Of a stretch of 64,000 nucleotides of DNA, positions 48,020 to 59,995 are shown piece after piece. The translations under genes and the position numbers were made by a program. The stretch is taken from contig JAQISU010000057.1 of assembly GCA_029339505.1 (NCBI GenBank), forward strand, positions 9,082,001 through 9,146,000, read 5' to 3'. The notes under the pieces are model-generated. The model was not told where the DNA came from and did not search any database. It saw only the letters and a program-made list of their open reading frames with translations. The first letter of the stretch is position 1. Every line of letters starts with the position of its first letter. The stretch comes from Unio delphinus. Taxonomy: Eukaryota; Mollusca; Bivalvia; Unionida; Unionidae.

Positions 48020-48330
48020 CTTTTAAATGGAAGAAACGGTAACTGTTTGTCACCGTTTCACTGACAGGAAAACGAGGAGATAATTGGAAACAAGATTTTC
48101 GTTGCAGAAAAGACAGCGTATACAATTATGAAGCTAAGCTACGCTATCTGACGTGGTTTTTGTTGACAATGTGCTGTTTATAAAATGTGACAAAATAAAC
48201 ATTAAATGTTATTTGTGATAATTTGTCATTATGGAGTTTTAAAGTGCAGTATATTTTAAAGACCACCAAGGAAGGTAGTGCACCAATGTTGAACCCTGTA
48301 CATGCAGAAACGTTTGTGTACCAGAATTAC
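48020..48330 (+). repeat. Dispersed repeat R1, copy 1
   Basis: Blocks GGAGATAATTGGAAACAAGA, TTTTTGTTGACAATGTGCTG then TTTATAAAATGTGACA, and AAGACCACCAAGGAAGG then TAGTGCACCAATGTTG align in order with 53485-53830 or 63815-64000. Nearby short frames do not show a known domain. The class is unknown; it may be decayed transposon coding sequence. Confidence 0.5.
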
Positions 48331-49150
48331 TGACAGTATATTGACTTTTACTATGTCGGCCGCTATCGGCCGTCGTAGGTTTTGGATTCGCCGTCTCGCA
48401 TGCAGATCATATCAACGTATAGATGAGTTGTCACTTTTGATTAAAAATAATGTTAGACTTATTTTTCGGAATATACCTACCTATGGTATAACGAAACAAA
48501 GCCTGGAGCATATTTTACCTGATGCTTATATTGGAGGCTCCATATACACTATTGATGTAAAATTATAGTGATTGTAACTATTAGAATGAATAAGAAGTAT
48601 CCGCGGCTTCATACTCCTACTTATTTAACTTATATTTAACCTTAGTTGATTGAATGTTAGCGTGCAAATGTATTTTTTCCTCAGACCTCTTGCATCGAGG
48701 CCATGGAAAAGGTCACTATGAGAATTCTTACTTATTCGCAAAGGAAAAAGGCCCCATGAATTCTTGCAAATATGTCAGCGTAAAGGGACCCATGAAAGTT
48801 CTTGCATATCTCTAAAGGAATGGGGTCTCATGGGAGTTCTTGTATATTTGTCAAGTGTCCCATGAGAATGAACTGTTGTTAAGGTCTGCACAGTTTATTT
48901 GTAAACAAGCACGGCTGTGAGATGCAATTCACCCACTGTGACTCCAGACTTCATTCTCTTTCTTATTTGATGATGAAGTAGCAATTAATTAAAACCTATT
49001 TAGTATTTTCTGGAGGAATATCTGGAAATGTTTACAAAACTTTGCTCCTTTTTACGCAAGTCAGCCTTGTCTCGTCTGCCGTAGCGCAAACAACAAATCT
49101 GTTATATTGTTATAACGTAGAAACTCCAACTCCCTAATTACTTGACTAAT
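48331..49150. other. Stretch with no recognised gene
   Basis: An 88-codon frame at 48302-48568 has Arg-rich RRRFWIRRL but no domain I recognise. Imperfect CCCATGARARTTCTTGCA-like motifs recur three times near 48750-48860. Confidence 0.4.
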
Positions 49151-49832
49151 GTATGCCTTACTCAAGGACTTGTTCATGTCGTTATGATGACTTGTTCATG
49201 TCCTTATGATAACTTGCTTATGTCGGCATGATGACTTGTTCAAGTCGTTATGATGACTTGTTCATGTCGTTATGATGACTTGCTTATGTCGTTATGATGA
49301 CTTGTTCAAGTCGTTATGATGACTTGTTCATGTCGTTATGATGACTTGCTTATGTCGTTATGATGACTTGTTCATGTCGTTATGACGACTTTTTCATGTC
49401 GCTATGATGACTTGTTTATGTCGTTATGATGACTTGTTCATGTCGTTATGATGACTTGTTCATGTTGTTCATGTCTTTATGATGACTTGTTCATGTCGCT
49501 ATGATGACTTATTCATGTCGTTATGACTTGTTCATGTCGTTATGTTGACTTGTTCATGTTGTTCATGTCGTTATGATGATTTGTTCATGTCGTTATGATG
49601 ATTTGTTCATGTCGTTATGATGTCTTGTTCATGTCGTTATGATGACTTGTTCATATCGTTATGATGACTTGTTTATGTCGTTATGATGACTTGTTCATGT
49701 CGTTATGATGACTTGTTCATGTCGTTATGATGACTTCTTCATGTTGTTCATGTCGTTATGATGATTTGTTCATGTCGTTATGATGATTTGTTCATGTCGT
49801 TATGATGACTTGTTCATGTCGTTATGATGACA
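49151..49832. repeat. 22-bp minisatellite, about 30 copies
   Basis: The unit is GACTTGTTCATGTCGTTATG plus AT. Variants include TTTATG, TTCAAG, and an extra GTTGTTCAT insertion recurring at three places (near 49464, 49555 and 49742), marking duplication of larger blocks. All frames are interrupted. Confidence 0.96.
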
Positions 49833-50582
<750 letters not shown>

Positions 50583-50877
50583 CTAAATATGGAAACACGG
50601 ATATGAATAACACACATAAGTGCAGATATATATTCTAAATGGAGACATGAAAGTAGTTTCAGAAGTGATAACGCCACTCTGGCGATATAATTTTTTCCCA
50701 CTGATATATTTCAGTATCTCAATAGGAAATATATAAGATATAGCAATATCATCCCAAATTTCAGTGGAATACATTAGCTTATGAAGCTAATATGTGACCC
50801 TGAAAACCTTTCAGACAGCACAGGAGCAATGCTGAAAATAATGCCTGCAATATTTACCATGTTAAGGCAAGGCAACA

Positions 50878-51957
50878 ATACCCGTCATGCTAAGTTACAA
50901 ACTAACGACAAAGAAATATTATCCCAACCTAATACCCATCATGCTAAGTTACAAACTAACGACAAAGAAATATTATCCCAACCTAATACCCGTCATGTTA
51001 AGTTACAAACTAACGACAAAGAAATATTATCCCAACCTAATAGCCGTCATGTTAAGTTACAAACTAACGACAAAGAAATATTATCCCAACCTAATACCCG
51101 TCATGTTAAGTTACAAACTAACGACAAAGAAATATTATCCCAACCTAATACCCGTCATGCTAACTTACAAACTAACGACAAAGAAATATTATCCCAACCT
51201 AATACCCGTCATGCTAAGTTACAAACTAACGACAAAGAAATATTATCCCAACCTAATACCCGTCATGTTAAGTTACAAACTAACGACAAAGAAATATTAT
51301 CCCAACCTAATACCCGTCATGTTAAGCTACAAACTAACGACAAAGAAATATTATCCCAACCTAATACCCGTCATGCTAAGTTACAAACTAACGACAAAGA
51401 AATATTATCCCAACCTAATACCCGTCATGCTAAGTTACAAACTAACGACAAAGAAATATTATCCCAACCTAATACCCGTCATGTTAAGTTACAAACTAAC
51501 GACAAAGAAATATTATCCCAACCTAATACCCGTCATGTTAAGTTACAAACTAACGACAAAGAAATATTATCCCAACCTAATAACCCGTCATGTTAAGTTA
51601 CAAACTAACGACAAAGAAATATTATCCCAACCTAATACCCGTCATGCTAAGTTACAAACTAACGACAAAGAAATATTATCCGAACCTAATACCCGTCATG
51701 CTAAGTTACAAACTAACGACAAAGAACTATTATCCCAACCTAATACCCGTCATGTTAAGTTACAAACTAACGACAAAGAAATATTATCCCAACCTAATAC
51801 CCGTCATGTTAAGTTACAAACTAACGACAAAGAAATATTATCCCAACCTAATAACCCGTCATGCTAAGTTACAAACTAACGACAAAGAAATATCCCAACC
51901 TAATACCCGTCATGCTAAGTTACAAACTAACGACAAAGAAATATTATCCCAACCTCA
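50878..51957. repeat. 54-bp array, about 20 copies, open in two plus frames
   Basis: The unit is AATACCCGTCATGCTAAGTT then ACAAACTAACGACAAAGAAA then TATTATCCCAACCT, encoding an 18-residue repeat (HAKLQTNDKEILSQP core) in one frame and another periodic peptide (MLSYKLTTKKYYPNLIPV) in the next. Single-base insertions at about 51581 and 51851 switch the open frame, and one unit near 51888 lacks three bases. Frames up to 326 codons exist. The frame-switching insertions and equal openness of two frames argue against protein-coding constraint. Confidence 0.95.
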
Positions 51958-51970
51958 TCTTCGTGTACAG

Positions 51971-52062
51971 AAACTGACTTTGTGGAATTGTGACTTCTCA
52001 GATCTACCTCACTACACCTTAACATCGCTGATTATGATATCATCAGTTCTCTGGTTATACAG
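51971..52062 (+). CDS. Speculative leucine-rich exon at the edge of the 54-bp array
   Basis: Between GTGTACAG and GTGAG a 92-nt open segment reads KLTLWNCDFSDLPHYTLTSL followed by a hydrophobic stretch. The spacing of L, C and F residues resembles a leucine-rich repeat (LxLxxCxFxxLP). A strong donor follows and a pyrimidine-containing acceptor precedes. Only one candidate exon is visible, so this may be chance. Confidence 0.2.
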
Positions 52063-52245
52063 GTGAGACTGGAACTCCAGGTATATCATGGTATAGCAGT
52101 AATATTATCGCATATGTCCATAGTTCAATACAAGTACCGGTACTGCGGTAGACGAAAGAAGACGGTCAATTATGTTACTAAAAATCACTTGGCAGTGACA
52201 TGCATGGCATTACTGAAAACATCATCGCCACCGCCTATAAACTGA

Positions 52246-53480
52246 TACTCATGTCATTAAGAGACGAAACAAAAACTGCTAAATGAATATCGCTTGACTG
52301 CAAATTATGTCCACATTCAGTCTGACAGATATGTTACCGCGTAAAGTTACTGTGCAAGCCCTATATGCATTTGTCCCGAGAAATGGTCAAGAAAAGCATT
52401 TGATTTCAACAATACTTTTCAAAGTCATACCCATCCATTATATTCATTTGGCTATTCCATACTTAGCAGTAACTAGATAAATTTTAGCACGGTGACCACA
52501 ACTCCATGAAAAGTTGCTTTTCAGTACAAAAATTTGTTTAAAGTGACTCATTTAAAACAAAATAAACTGGGGCATTTGTCACTCTTGATTTTTGACAAAT
52601 ATAATTCAACAATTTGATTTATCTATTTAAAGTTTGTATAGAATATTTAGTGTAATACTGCCTTCTTTCATTTCAGTAGTCACCTATGGAAGAGTATGTA
52701 TCGCATGATACAATACTCAGTTACTGTGCTAAATAAATGAAGAACAGTAACTCCTTAACTTTAGAATTATTCAAAATTCTCAGAAGGCAATATCAATTTT
52801 TTACGTCATGGAATTATATAACACACATATGTGACATAAAGTTTTGAAACTGGTATGGAACAAAGTAAAATTACATGTTTATGTTTTTATTGAAGTAATG
52901 CGAAAAGGAATTGATAAATAATTTTTATGATTTTGTAAACTGATCCGTTCACTTCTTAAACTTTAGGTTACTTAGTATAAACACAGATTCAAAGATGAGA
53001 TTTTAAGAAAAGGTAGAAGATAAATTATATTTGTTCTCTGATGTAAACTTGAGAATCTGATACGTGCTCGCACCCTATGCATTTATGCATAACTCTTGTA
53101 AAATTCATTATTTATAATCCAGTGAATGTGATATGTACATGAAACAAAAAAAATGCAAACTTTATTATTTTAACAACAAATATTTCAATAGACAAGAACA
53201 TTTCAATAGCCATTCAGTTCAACAGGCAAGAACATTTCAATAGCCATGCACAGTTCAATAGTCAATAAATATTAGTTTGCTGTCACGTGCTATTTTGCTG
53301 ACCTAGTCAATTTCAATTCTTCAACATTCTTCATGAAAAAGGCATCTAATTAGCATCCCATACAAAGTGCATATTTTTAAAATCAAATATCTTTAAACAA
53401 TCTGATCTGGACCATATCTGTCTGATTCCTGTCCGAAGACAATGTCCTCAACAACCGTAAATGTAAACATGGATTATTCA
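52246..53480. other. AT-rich stretch, small 30-bp-scale repeats near its right end
   Basis: AACATTTCAATAGCCAT and CAGTTCAATAG motifs recur three to four times at 53180-53270. No gene recognised. Confidence 0.4.
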
Positions 53481-53484
53481 ACTG

Positions 53485-53830
53485 TCACATTTTCCTTTAT
53501 ACCATCGATCCATTCAAAGTAAGAGGTAGGAGTACATGGAGAGAAAATGAATGAGTTTATGTCGTACGAATGGGATCGTGGATATTTTTTGGAAGGAAGA
53601 ACATCCCATCTTCTAACATATTTCTTAACACTGTTTGGTTCAACATGGGGACATGCTAGACATGAATATTATGTACGCTGATTATGCATTACGCTTTTAT
53701 CAAGTTGTTTATATTCCAAGGACCACCAAGGATGATGGTGCATCTATGTTGCACAGCACGTGCAGAGCCCTTTCTGTACCCGAATCGCTGTATAAAGACA
53801 AATCTATGTCAGCTTTAGTATTGACTATAC
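53485..53830 (+). repeat. Dispersed repeat R1, copy 2
   Basis: AAAGTAAGAGGTAGGAGTAC, ACATTTCTTAACACTGTTTG-like and AGGACCACCAAGGATGATGG then TGCATCTATGTTGCAC blocks align with 48020-48330 and, for the left part, 63815-64000. One frame (53635-53970) shows RTTKDDGASMLHSTCRA, whose counterpart in copy 1 reads KTTKEGSAPMLN. This hints at old coding sequence, but the family is unidentified. Confidence 0.5.
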
Positions 53831-53880
53831 GTGTTGTTACAAACACAACAGATGATAATGTATTTTATTTTAATGAAAAG

Positions 53881-53885
<5 letters not shown>

Positions 53886-53948
<63 letters not shown>

Positions 53949-53949
53949 G
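53886..53949. repeat. (TTA)n microsatellite
   Basis: About 21 TTA units. They give the poly-Leu tail of the frame above. Confidence 0.96.
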
Positions 53950-54206
53950 AAATATGAAGTGACACAATAATTCTTGAAAAAAAGACGGATTTTCAAAAAA
54001 AAAAAACCCATGCTACATTTTGATTTAATTGTATGATACGTTTAATAAGATAGTTAATGTCATACTACCGCTTTCTCATTTTGCATCGTCCTTGCACGTT
54101 TCACGACAGTAATGTAATCGGAGTTATCTTAGTTCACAAAATACGGCAAGACGATTTTTCTATCACGGATCAATGTATTTCATACAATCAATGGCGCCGC
54201 GAGGAG

Positions 54207-54207
<1 letters not shown>

Positions 54208-54243
<36 letters not shown>
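54208..54243. repeat. (GT)n microsatellite
   Basis: About 17 GT units. Confidence 0.95.
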
Positions 54244-54244
<1 letters not shown>

Positions 54245-54407
54245 AATTTATGGAAGGCAGCCCCATCGTGAGTTTTTTTAAATTTATTTATTTTTATTTT
54301 GACAGCTGAAATTATTACAATATTTCACCTTTGCTTACTTTAACGGGGAGTATTGTTTATAAAACGTATATTTTGGGGCGGAGAGTTATGGCTTTGTTTT
54401 GCTTACG

Positions 54408-54642
54408 CGGGCTTAACACCATTCTTCAACACACGATAAGCTATACAAAAGGCGGCCAGTATGTCTATTGGAAGTAGAACCATGGAAAACCCCGTGATGA
54501 ACCTTTGACTTAGTGTAAGCTACTGGAAATCATTCTCATATGCTTACGTTCGCCTCGTCGGAGACTCGAACCCACGCGAATCGAGGTGAGATGGCAGTGA
54601 TCAGTAAAGGTGAACGCCTTCGATCATTCAGCCACCCGGGGT
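54408..54642 (-). mobile_element. SINE-A copy, reverse orientation, diverged
   Basis: On the minus strand: GGCTGAATGATCGAAGGCG head, GATCACTGCCATCTCACCTC, a B-box region GTGGGTTCGAGTCTCCG, GGTTTTCCATGG in the body, GGCCGCCTTT, and AAGAATGGTGTTAAGCC tail. It is older than the 41031 copy. Confidence 0.82.
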
Positions 54643-55479
54643 CGCGTAGAGGAGCAAAGATTATCAAGTGACGTAAAGGCTGTTGTTTGTAGCTTAGTAG
54701 TGGCGACACTAAATAATATTTCACGGGAGGGGAAGGTGGCTTTGTGATGGCGCCACTAAAGAATGGTGCCGTCACGTGACGCCACTGCATACAATGCGAT
54801 GCTAAGAATTCAAAACGTTTTAATTTGTAATATTTATTGATACCCCACCCACCACATCCACACACGAAAAAAAAAAACAATAAAAATTAAAAATTGTTTG
54901 AAGCGTCTGGAAATCCAAAATGGTCAGTAATATTAATGATTGATAATTAATTAATATATTGATTTTAATGACAATTTCTAGGCTCTTTAGCCGAATATTG
55001 ACTGGAGATGATGCATGTACTTGATAAGTGTTTTACTTTAGTCTTAATATATTATTGTGTTGCTTACACCTCATTTAAAACATGCAATTATTTTATGTCA
55101 TACAAATAATTGTTCGCAGCTGTGTGGTGAGATAACAGTTATCGAGCTGTGCGGTGAGATAACAGTTATCAAGCATCTGTATATTGATATTTCGTATCAC
55201 ATTTTACTAGACTGAGATTTAAATATTTTATTTAGATTTAAGATTCTGGAGAGCTTGTTCAGTATTTTCGAAATGTAAGAGAACACACATTGAAAGCAAG
55301 CTCGAAACTTCTCCATCTTCATTCTATATTTATGTCAGTAATAATAACAATCTAGTTACAGAGTTTGACATTAAAAAAAAAACACAACTATATCCTGTAG
55401 AAAGCGGGCAAACAGATTTTAAGCTGATTATACGTTTTTCCCTTAAGACGTTTGGTAACTATTTAGGTCAATTCTTTAT
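54643..55479. other. Stretch with no recognised gene
   Basis: A short direct repeat GAGCTGTGYGGTGAGATAAC occurs near 55118-55160. The 114-codon minus frame at 54536-54880 is partly SINE-A and has no domain. Confidence 0.4.
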
Positions 55480-55815
55480 GTACAGTTAGAAATAATCAAT
55501 GATATGGTATTGTGATTGCAATATTGCCTGTTATTTGGACAGTTAGAAATAATCAATGATATGGTATTGTGGTTGCAATATTGCCTATTATTTAGACAGT
55601 TAAAAATAGTCAATGCTACCGGTCTGTGGATGCAATATCGTTTGTTATTTGGACAGTTATAAATAATGATATAATATTGCCATCGCAATATTGCTTGATA
55701 TTTGCACAATCTGAAATAATCAATGCTATCGTTTTGTGCTTGAAATATTGTTTGTTATTTTATAGTTAGAACTAAATAAAGCTATTGTTTTATACTTGCA
55801 ATATTGAATGTTATT
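55480..55815. repeat. 57-bp tandem repeat, about 6 degenerate copies
   Basis: Units contain CAGTTAGAAATAATCAATGA, TATGGTATTGTGATTGCAAT and ATTGCCTGTTATTTGGA. Divergence rises to the right. The 77-codon minus frame reflects the 19-codon period. Confidence 0.9.
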
Positions 55816-55819
55816 TTGA

Positions 55820-56075
55820 CAGAAATAATCAATGCTAAGGCATGTTATTTGGACAATATTTTCTTTAATGATTATTTCACTGACAGAAATAATCAATGCT
55901 AAGGCATGTTATTTGGACAATATTTTCTTTAATGATTATTTCACTGACAGAAATAATCAATGCTAAGGCATGTTATTTGGACAATATTTTCTTTAATGAT
56001 TATTTCACTGACAGAAATAATCAATGCTAAGGTATGTTATTTAGACAATAGTTTCTTTAATGATTATTTCAACGA
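55820..56075. repeat. 64-bp tandem repeat, 4 near-identical copies
   Basis: CAGAAATAATCAATGCTAAG recurs at 55820, 55884, 55948 and 56012. Its first part is shared with the neighbouring 57-bp repeat, so it likely arose from it by a new register of amplification. Confidence 0.95.
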
Positions 56076-56492
56076 CGTGTAGAAGTTGAGAAGTATTTTG
56101 TATGTACAATACCAAAACAAAACTTTAATTGAAAACAAAACTGTCTGATTATGTTTATCTGGTCAACAACAAAATCGATATATCCTTATCATGTACATAT
56201 TCATACCTTTCAAATGCATCATTTTCATAATAAACGCATCCGGTATATTATCAGTGTATCAGTGTGAGCTGTACATGAAACAACATAAGGGCTTATATCC
56301 GAGTCTCTTTTAGATACACCACTTGATAACAACATTCTTTAAGAATGTATTTCTCAAAAACACCTTAAATAACAGAAGACTTATAAGTTAATTATTTAAT
56401 TGGTTACACTAGTTATTAGAGACCAAAGGTAAAAGCTGCACGTTGACATACCTATATGCATACATATGCATTTTCTAGCCTACTCACCCTTA

Positions 56493-56600
56493 CATGCATA
56501 CATACATACATACATACATACATACATACATACATACATACATACATACATACATACATACATACATACATACATACATACATACATACATACATACATA
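56493..56600. repeat. (CATA)n microsatellite
   Basis: About 27 CATA units. The Tyr/Ile/His/Thr frames are artefacts. Confidence 0.97.
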
Positions 56601-56835
56601 GTAATTGCAGATCTTACTTTAGTGGTTACTTTGGCACTCAAAGTGTTATAAACTATTAAAGACGAGTTGCATACTTAATGAAGCTTTTTTTTTCTCTGTA
56701 TCTCGCACCGAAGCAGTTGCAAATGATAACCCTTGTTTGAACTTTGAATTTTGATTGATAAACAAGTCCCCGGGAAGGGAATGCTAAAATATAAACAACG
56801 ACTTAACAGTTAATTAAATTAAAATTAAATGTTGA

Positions 56836-57045
56836 GCATTGTGAATGAAATCCCGGAGAAGTCCATTGATAACCAAATTGTGAGTGAAAAGTCCCGGAGG
56901 ATTTAATAGATAACAGAATTGTAAGTGAAAATCCACTAATGAGTCAGCGGATAAAAGAATTGTTAATAAAAAGTCCTCGAGGAGTTCATGGATAACCGGC
57001 TTATACTTACAAAGTCCCTTAGGAGTCAATAGAAAACCGAATCCC
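56836..57045. repeat. 41-bp degenerate tandem repeat, 5 copies
   Basis: GATAAC-type landmarks fall at 56868, 56909, 56950, 56991 and 57032, exactly 41 apart. Units share AAGTCCCGGAGGA-like and GAATTGTRAGTGAAA-like blocks. Confidence 0.9.
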
Positions 57046-57692
57046 TAAAGGTTCTGTGCAAATTTAGTAGTGTTGGAGTACTCTTAGGATCCAACATGAC
57101 TGACTGGTCTGAAACCGAAAGTAAGTGACAATCTAAATTTGGTTGCGGTGTCTGTTATCGAACTAGACTTTTGATGCCAAAACTGAAAAGGCGCGTTTGA
57201 AGGTAGAAATGAACACAATTGACAAAATTTCTCACAAAAAGTCAAAAATTTTGTTTGAAGATATTACCTTCTGGAATGCGACCGCTCATTAATGTTTCTA
57301 CAGTACCACCACCCCAATAATATTCACTGTATCAATCCGAGTGAAAAATGTGTCAACGAAATAAAAATGTTATCATTGTTGTTTCCAAATAGTCGTTAAT
57401 TATGCCAGATTCACAATTTGAAGCATATTTTGTTCAAATATCAGTCCTGAAATTAGTAACTTCTAATCGATATAGTAATTCAGTTGTGAATCGCATTTGC
57501 TCAGAATGGAGAGAAAAAAATCCATGCAAATTGACGGTTTTTGCCTTGAAAAGGTGATTATAAAAAGGAAAATAGACTTTTTAAGTAGACATAAGACAAT
57601 ATTCCACTCGTGACAATAAAATGTTCCCCACCTCACACGCAAACTATTTTTCTATACATTAAAAAAATGAACGTTGATCTCTATATATACGA
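57046..57692. other. Stretch with no recognised gene
   Basis: No exon, RNA gene or element ends recognised. Confidence 0.4.
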
Positions 57693-57825
57693 AATGTCAA
57701 CATACATAATGTAAACATACTCTATATACATAATTTCAGCATACGCAATGCAAATATACTTTATATGCATAATGCCAGCATACATAATGCAAACATACTC
57801 TATATACATAATGCCAGCATACTCA
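57693..57825. repeat. 39-bp tandem repeat, 3 copies
   Basis: CATACATAATG-type landmarks at 57701, 57740 and 57779 give a 39-bp period. The 68-codon minus frame is repeat-driven. Confidence 0.88.
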
Positions 57826-58635
57826 CTGTTTAAAACAAAAGCTGCTTCAATTACCAGAAGTGTTGCATAGGTGTTGTGGGGGAGCATATTTTTGTAATAA
57901 AACTTTTTCTCATTTGGTTGTTTTACTACGTGTTAGTTTCATTACATGTTTAATTCAGAGAATTGTTTCAATTTTAAATTTCTATATTTGAAAACTACTG
58001 TAGATTATACGATTATTATATGAAGGTAGGATTTAGTGATATATTTATTAAACCAAGACCAAAATTATTAACAGACTTATTTTCCAAGTTTTTTTAAAAA
58101 AATACTTATTCTTTTTATTAAATAGGAAGAAGTTAATTAACCACCTTGATTTTTTTTTAAAAAAATTCTTTGTAATTTATTTAACAATGAGGTAGTTTTC
58201 AACTAAAAAATGTGTTTTACTGTCTAGTACTAAGCAATGAATGTGTATTATTGATAATTTCCTGTATCCTTAAAAACAAAATCGAACGTTAATCGATAGA
58301 TAAAATGACGATTTATAAAATGATCTGCAGCTGCACGCTCAGCATGCCGAACGCATGCAGATGTGTGTTTGTGTGACATAACATAGGTGAACTTGAACAA
58401 CAACGCTGTATTATCGCGGACTCTATATTATCGCGGCACCCGGGATTTTCTGTTTATTTTTGGACACGCGTCGTTTAGAGGTTGTTTACAGACAGATGTA
58501 AAGCTGTAGCCAGTAAGGACGCAAATATATTTAAGCACAAATTCTTTTAAATTGTCGGAGAAGAAGCACAATTCAGCTAATATGTAAAGATCGAACTGTA
58601 AAATTCGGGCACTAAGGGCGTTCTTCACCTGATAT
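57826..58635. other. Stretch with no recognised gene
   Basis: T8-A7 palindromic patches near 58090 and 58150. No gene recognised. Confidence 0.4.
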
Positions 58636-59204
58636 CATGAATACAATTTACGGAGGTAATTCTCTGTCAGGTTACAGTTTTGAGCTCGTTTAATCGTTTG
58701 AAAGATGGTTGCCAATCGAAGGAAGATGTCCCGTGTTCTAGAAGACCATTGTCTGCGATAGATGAGCGGAAGTCGACGCTTTGAAGGGGGAAGCAAATGA
58801 AGATGCTTGATACACAGTGGAAGATATTTAAATTATTACGAATATTAATTCGTCTAAATTATTTGATGAATCATTTGAAGCTCAGAAAGGTTTGTGTAAG
58901 ATGAGTCCTGCGCTAGTTGACGGATGAACAAGTACAGCTTCGGGTTCAAATCGCTAAACAATTACATGCCAAATGTGAAGAGTAATCAGAAACGTTTGAA
59001 TGAGATGATGACGGGTGATGGATGGAACAGGGATTTACTTTTATGGAGTCAATTCAAGAGAAAATAATGAAGTATGGATAGGAGAAAACGAGCAGTGGTA
59101 ATCGGTCTGTCAAAAGAATTTTATATTCATATTTTTCGATGCATCTGCTGACTATGCGAGTGTTACTGGACAGTTTTGTGCCTCCAGAGTCCGTATAGAG
59201 GTAA

Positions 59205-59205
<1 letters not shown>
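58636..59205 (+). pseudogene. Mariner-like transposase pseudogene
   Basis: Mariner transposases cut and paste elements at TA sites. Here broken frames give YGGNSLS, FNRLKDGCQSKEDVPCSRRP (the mariner linker after the helix-turn-helix domain), LKLRKVCVR then VPALVDG, RLNEMMTGD (the GDE(T/W) catalytic region), then in another frame IYFYGVNSRENNEVWIGENE, and FIFIFFDAS (second catalytic Asp with DxSG-like context). Several stops and at least two frame changes are present, so it is inactive. The helix-turn-helix N-terminus and the third catalytic residue are not clear. A (TA)n array follows directly. Confidence 0.85.

Positions 59206-59208
<3 letters not shown>

Positions 59209-59256
<48 letters not shown>
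59209..59256. repeat. (TA)n microsatellite
   Basis: About 23 TA units at the decayed 3' edge of the mariner remnant. Confidence 0.95.
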
Positions 59257-59257
<1 letters not shown>

Positions 59258-59969
59258 TGTACTGGAACATCAGTACGTCATCGTGACAGACTTTCAAAAA
59301 GAGTACAGTATCCAAACTTTGCAATTTTCTCTACTGAACCCTAATTTGCTTCCAAATTCCTGTTAACTTAATCCGTTATCGCAAATTTGCTAAGAGGCGG
59401 ACGATTTGAAAGGTATCGTGCGATTACAAGTTCATTGTTTTTTTCTTTCTCTAGTGTATGAATATCATACCAAATAGTGAATACAAAATGATGTTTAATA
59501 ATTGAACAATCTGGTTGATAATGTGTGTGGTGGTACATGGAGGTAATTTGAGGGCATGCGCTCTTCTAGTGTTCATTAATAAAGAACTTTGCGTACAGCG
59601 AACTAATATTCAGAACATGTTACGTATACTTCGTATACTGCTGTGTTTCCTACTCCATATAGGCATATAGAAAACGCGACTGTGTCAATGTCACAGCTTT
59701 AAATGTAAATATATGTGAGGTAGCTACATTTTTCTATTACTAAGCATCTGTATATTTTCATTTAGATTTATGTGCAATTATAAAACAATTCTAAGATTTT
59801 GTCATTGCAGTAATGTTTATTATCAACCTAATATTTAGTATTTTTATGATATTATGATACTAATTAGAAATATGTTGTTTGAATAATTTCTACTGAAAAA
59901 ATTGTATTGACTAAATTATTTCATGCAACTCGAAATGATTTTAACGCGACTGTAGCCATGAAGTCAATT
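59257..59969. other. AT-rich stretch, nothing recognised
   Basis: No gene or element boundary is recognised before the first unit of the 26-bp minisatellite. Confidence 0.4.
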
Positions 59970-59995
59970 ACGACAATCTACCAATGATGTAAATC

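Noticed and set aside
50781..51867. Plus-strand frames of 271 and 326 codons with an 18-residue repeat
   Set aside because: Two frames are equally open, single-base insertions switch between them, and the protein would be only the 54-bp unit translated.
50878..51957. CRISPR-like array of regular repeats
   Set aside because: Units are contiguous with no unique spacers, and this is animal DNA. The same applies to the 37-, 43- and 22-bp arrays.
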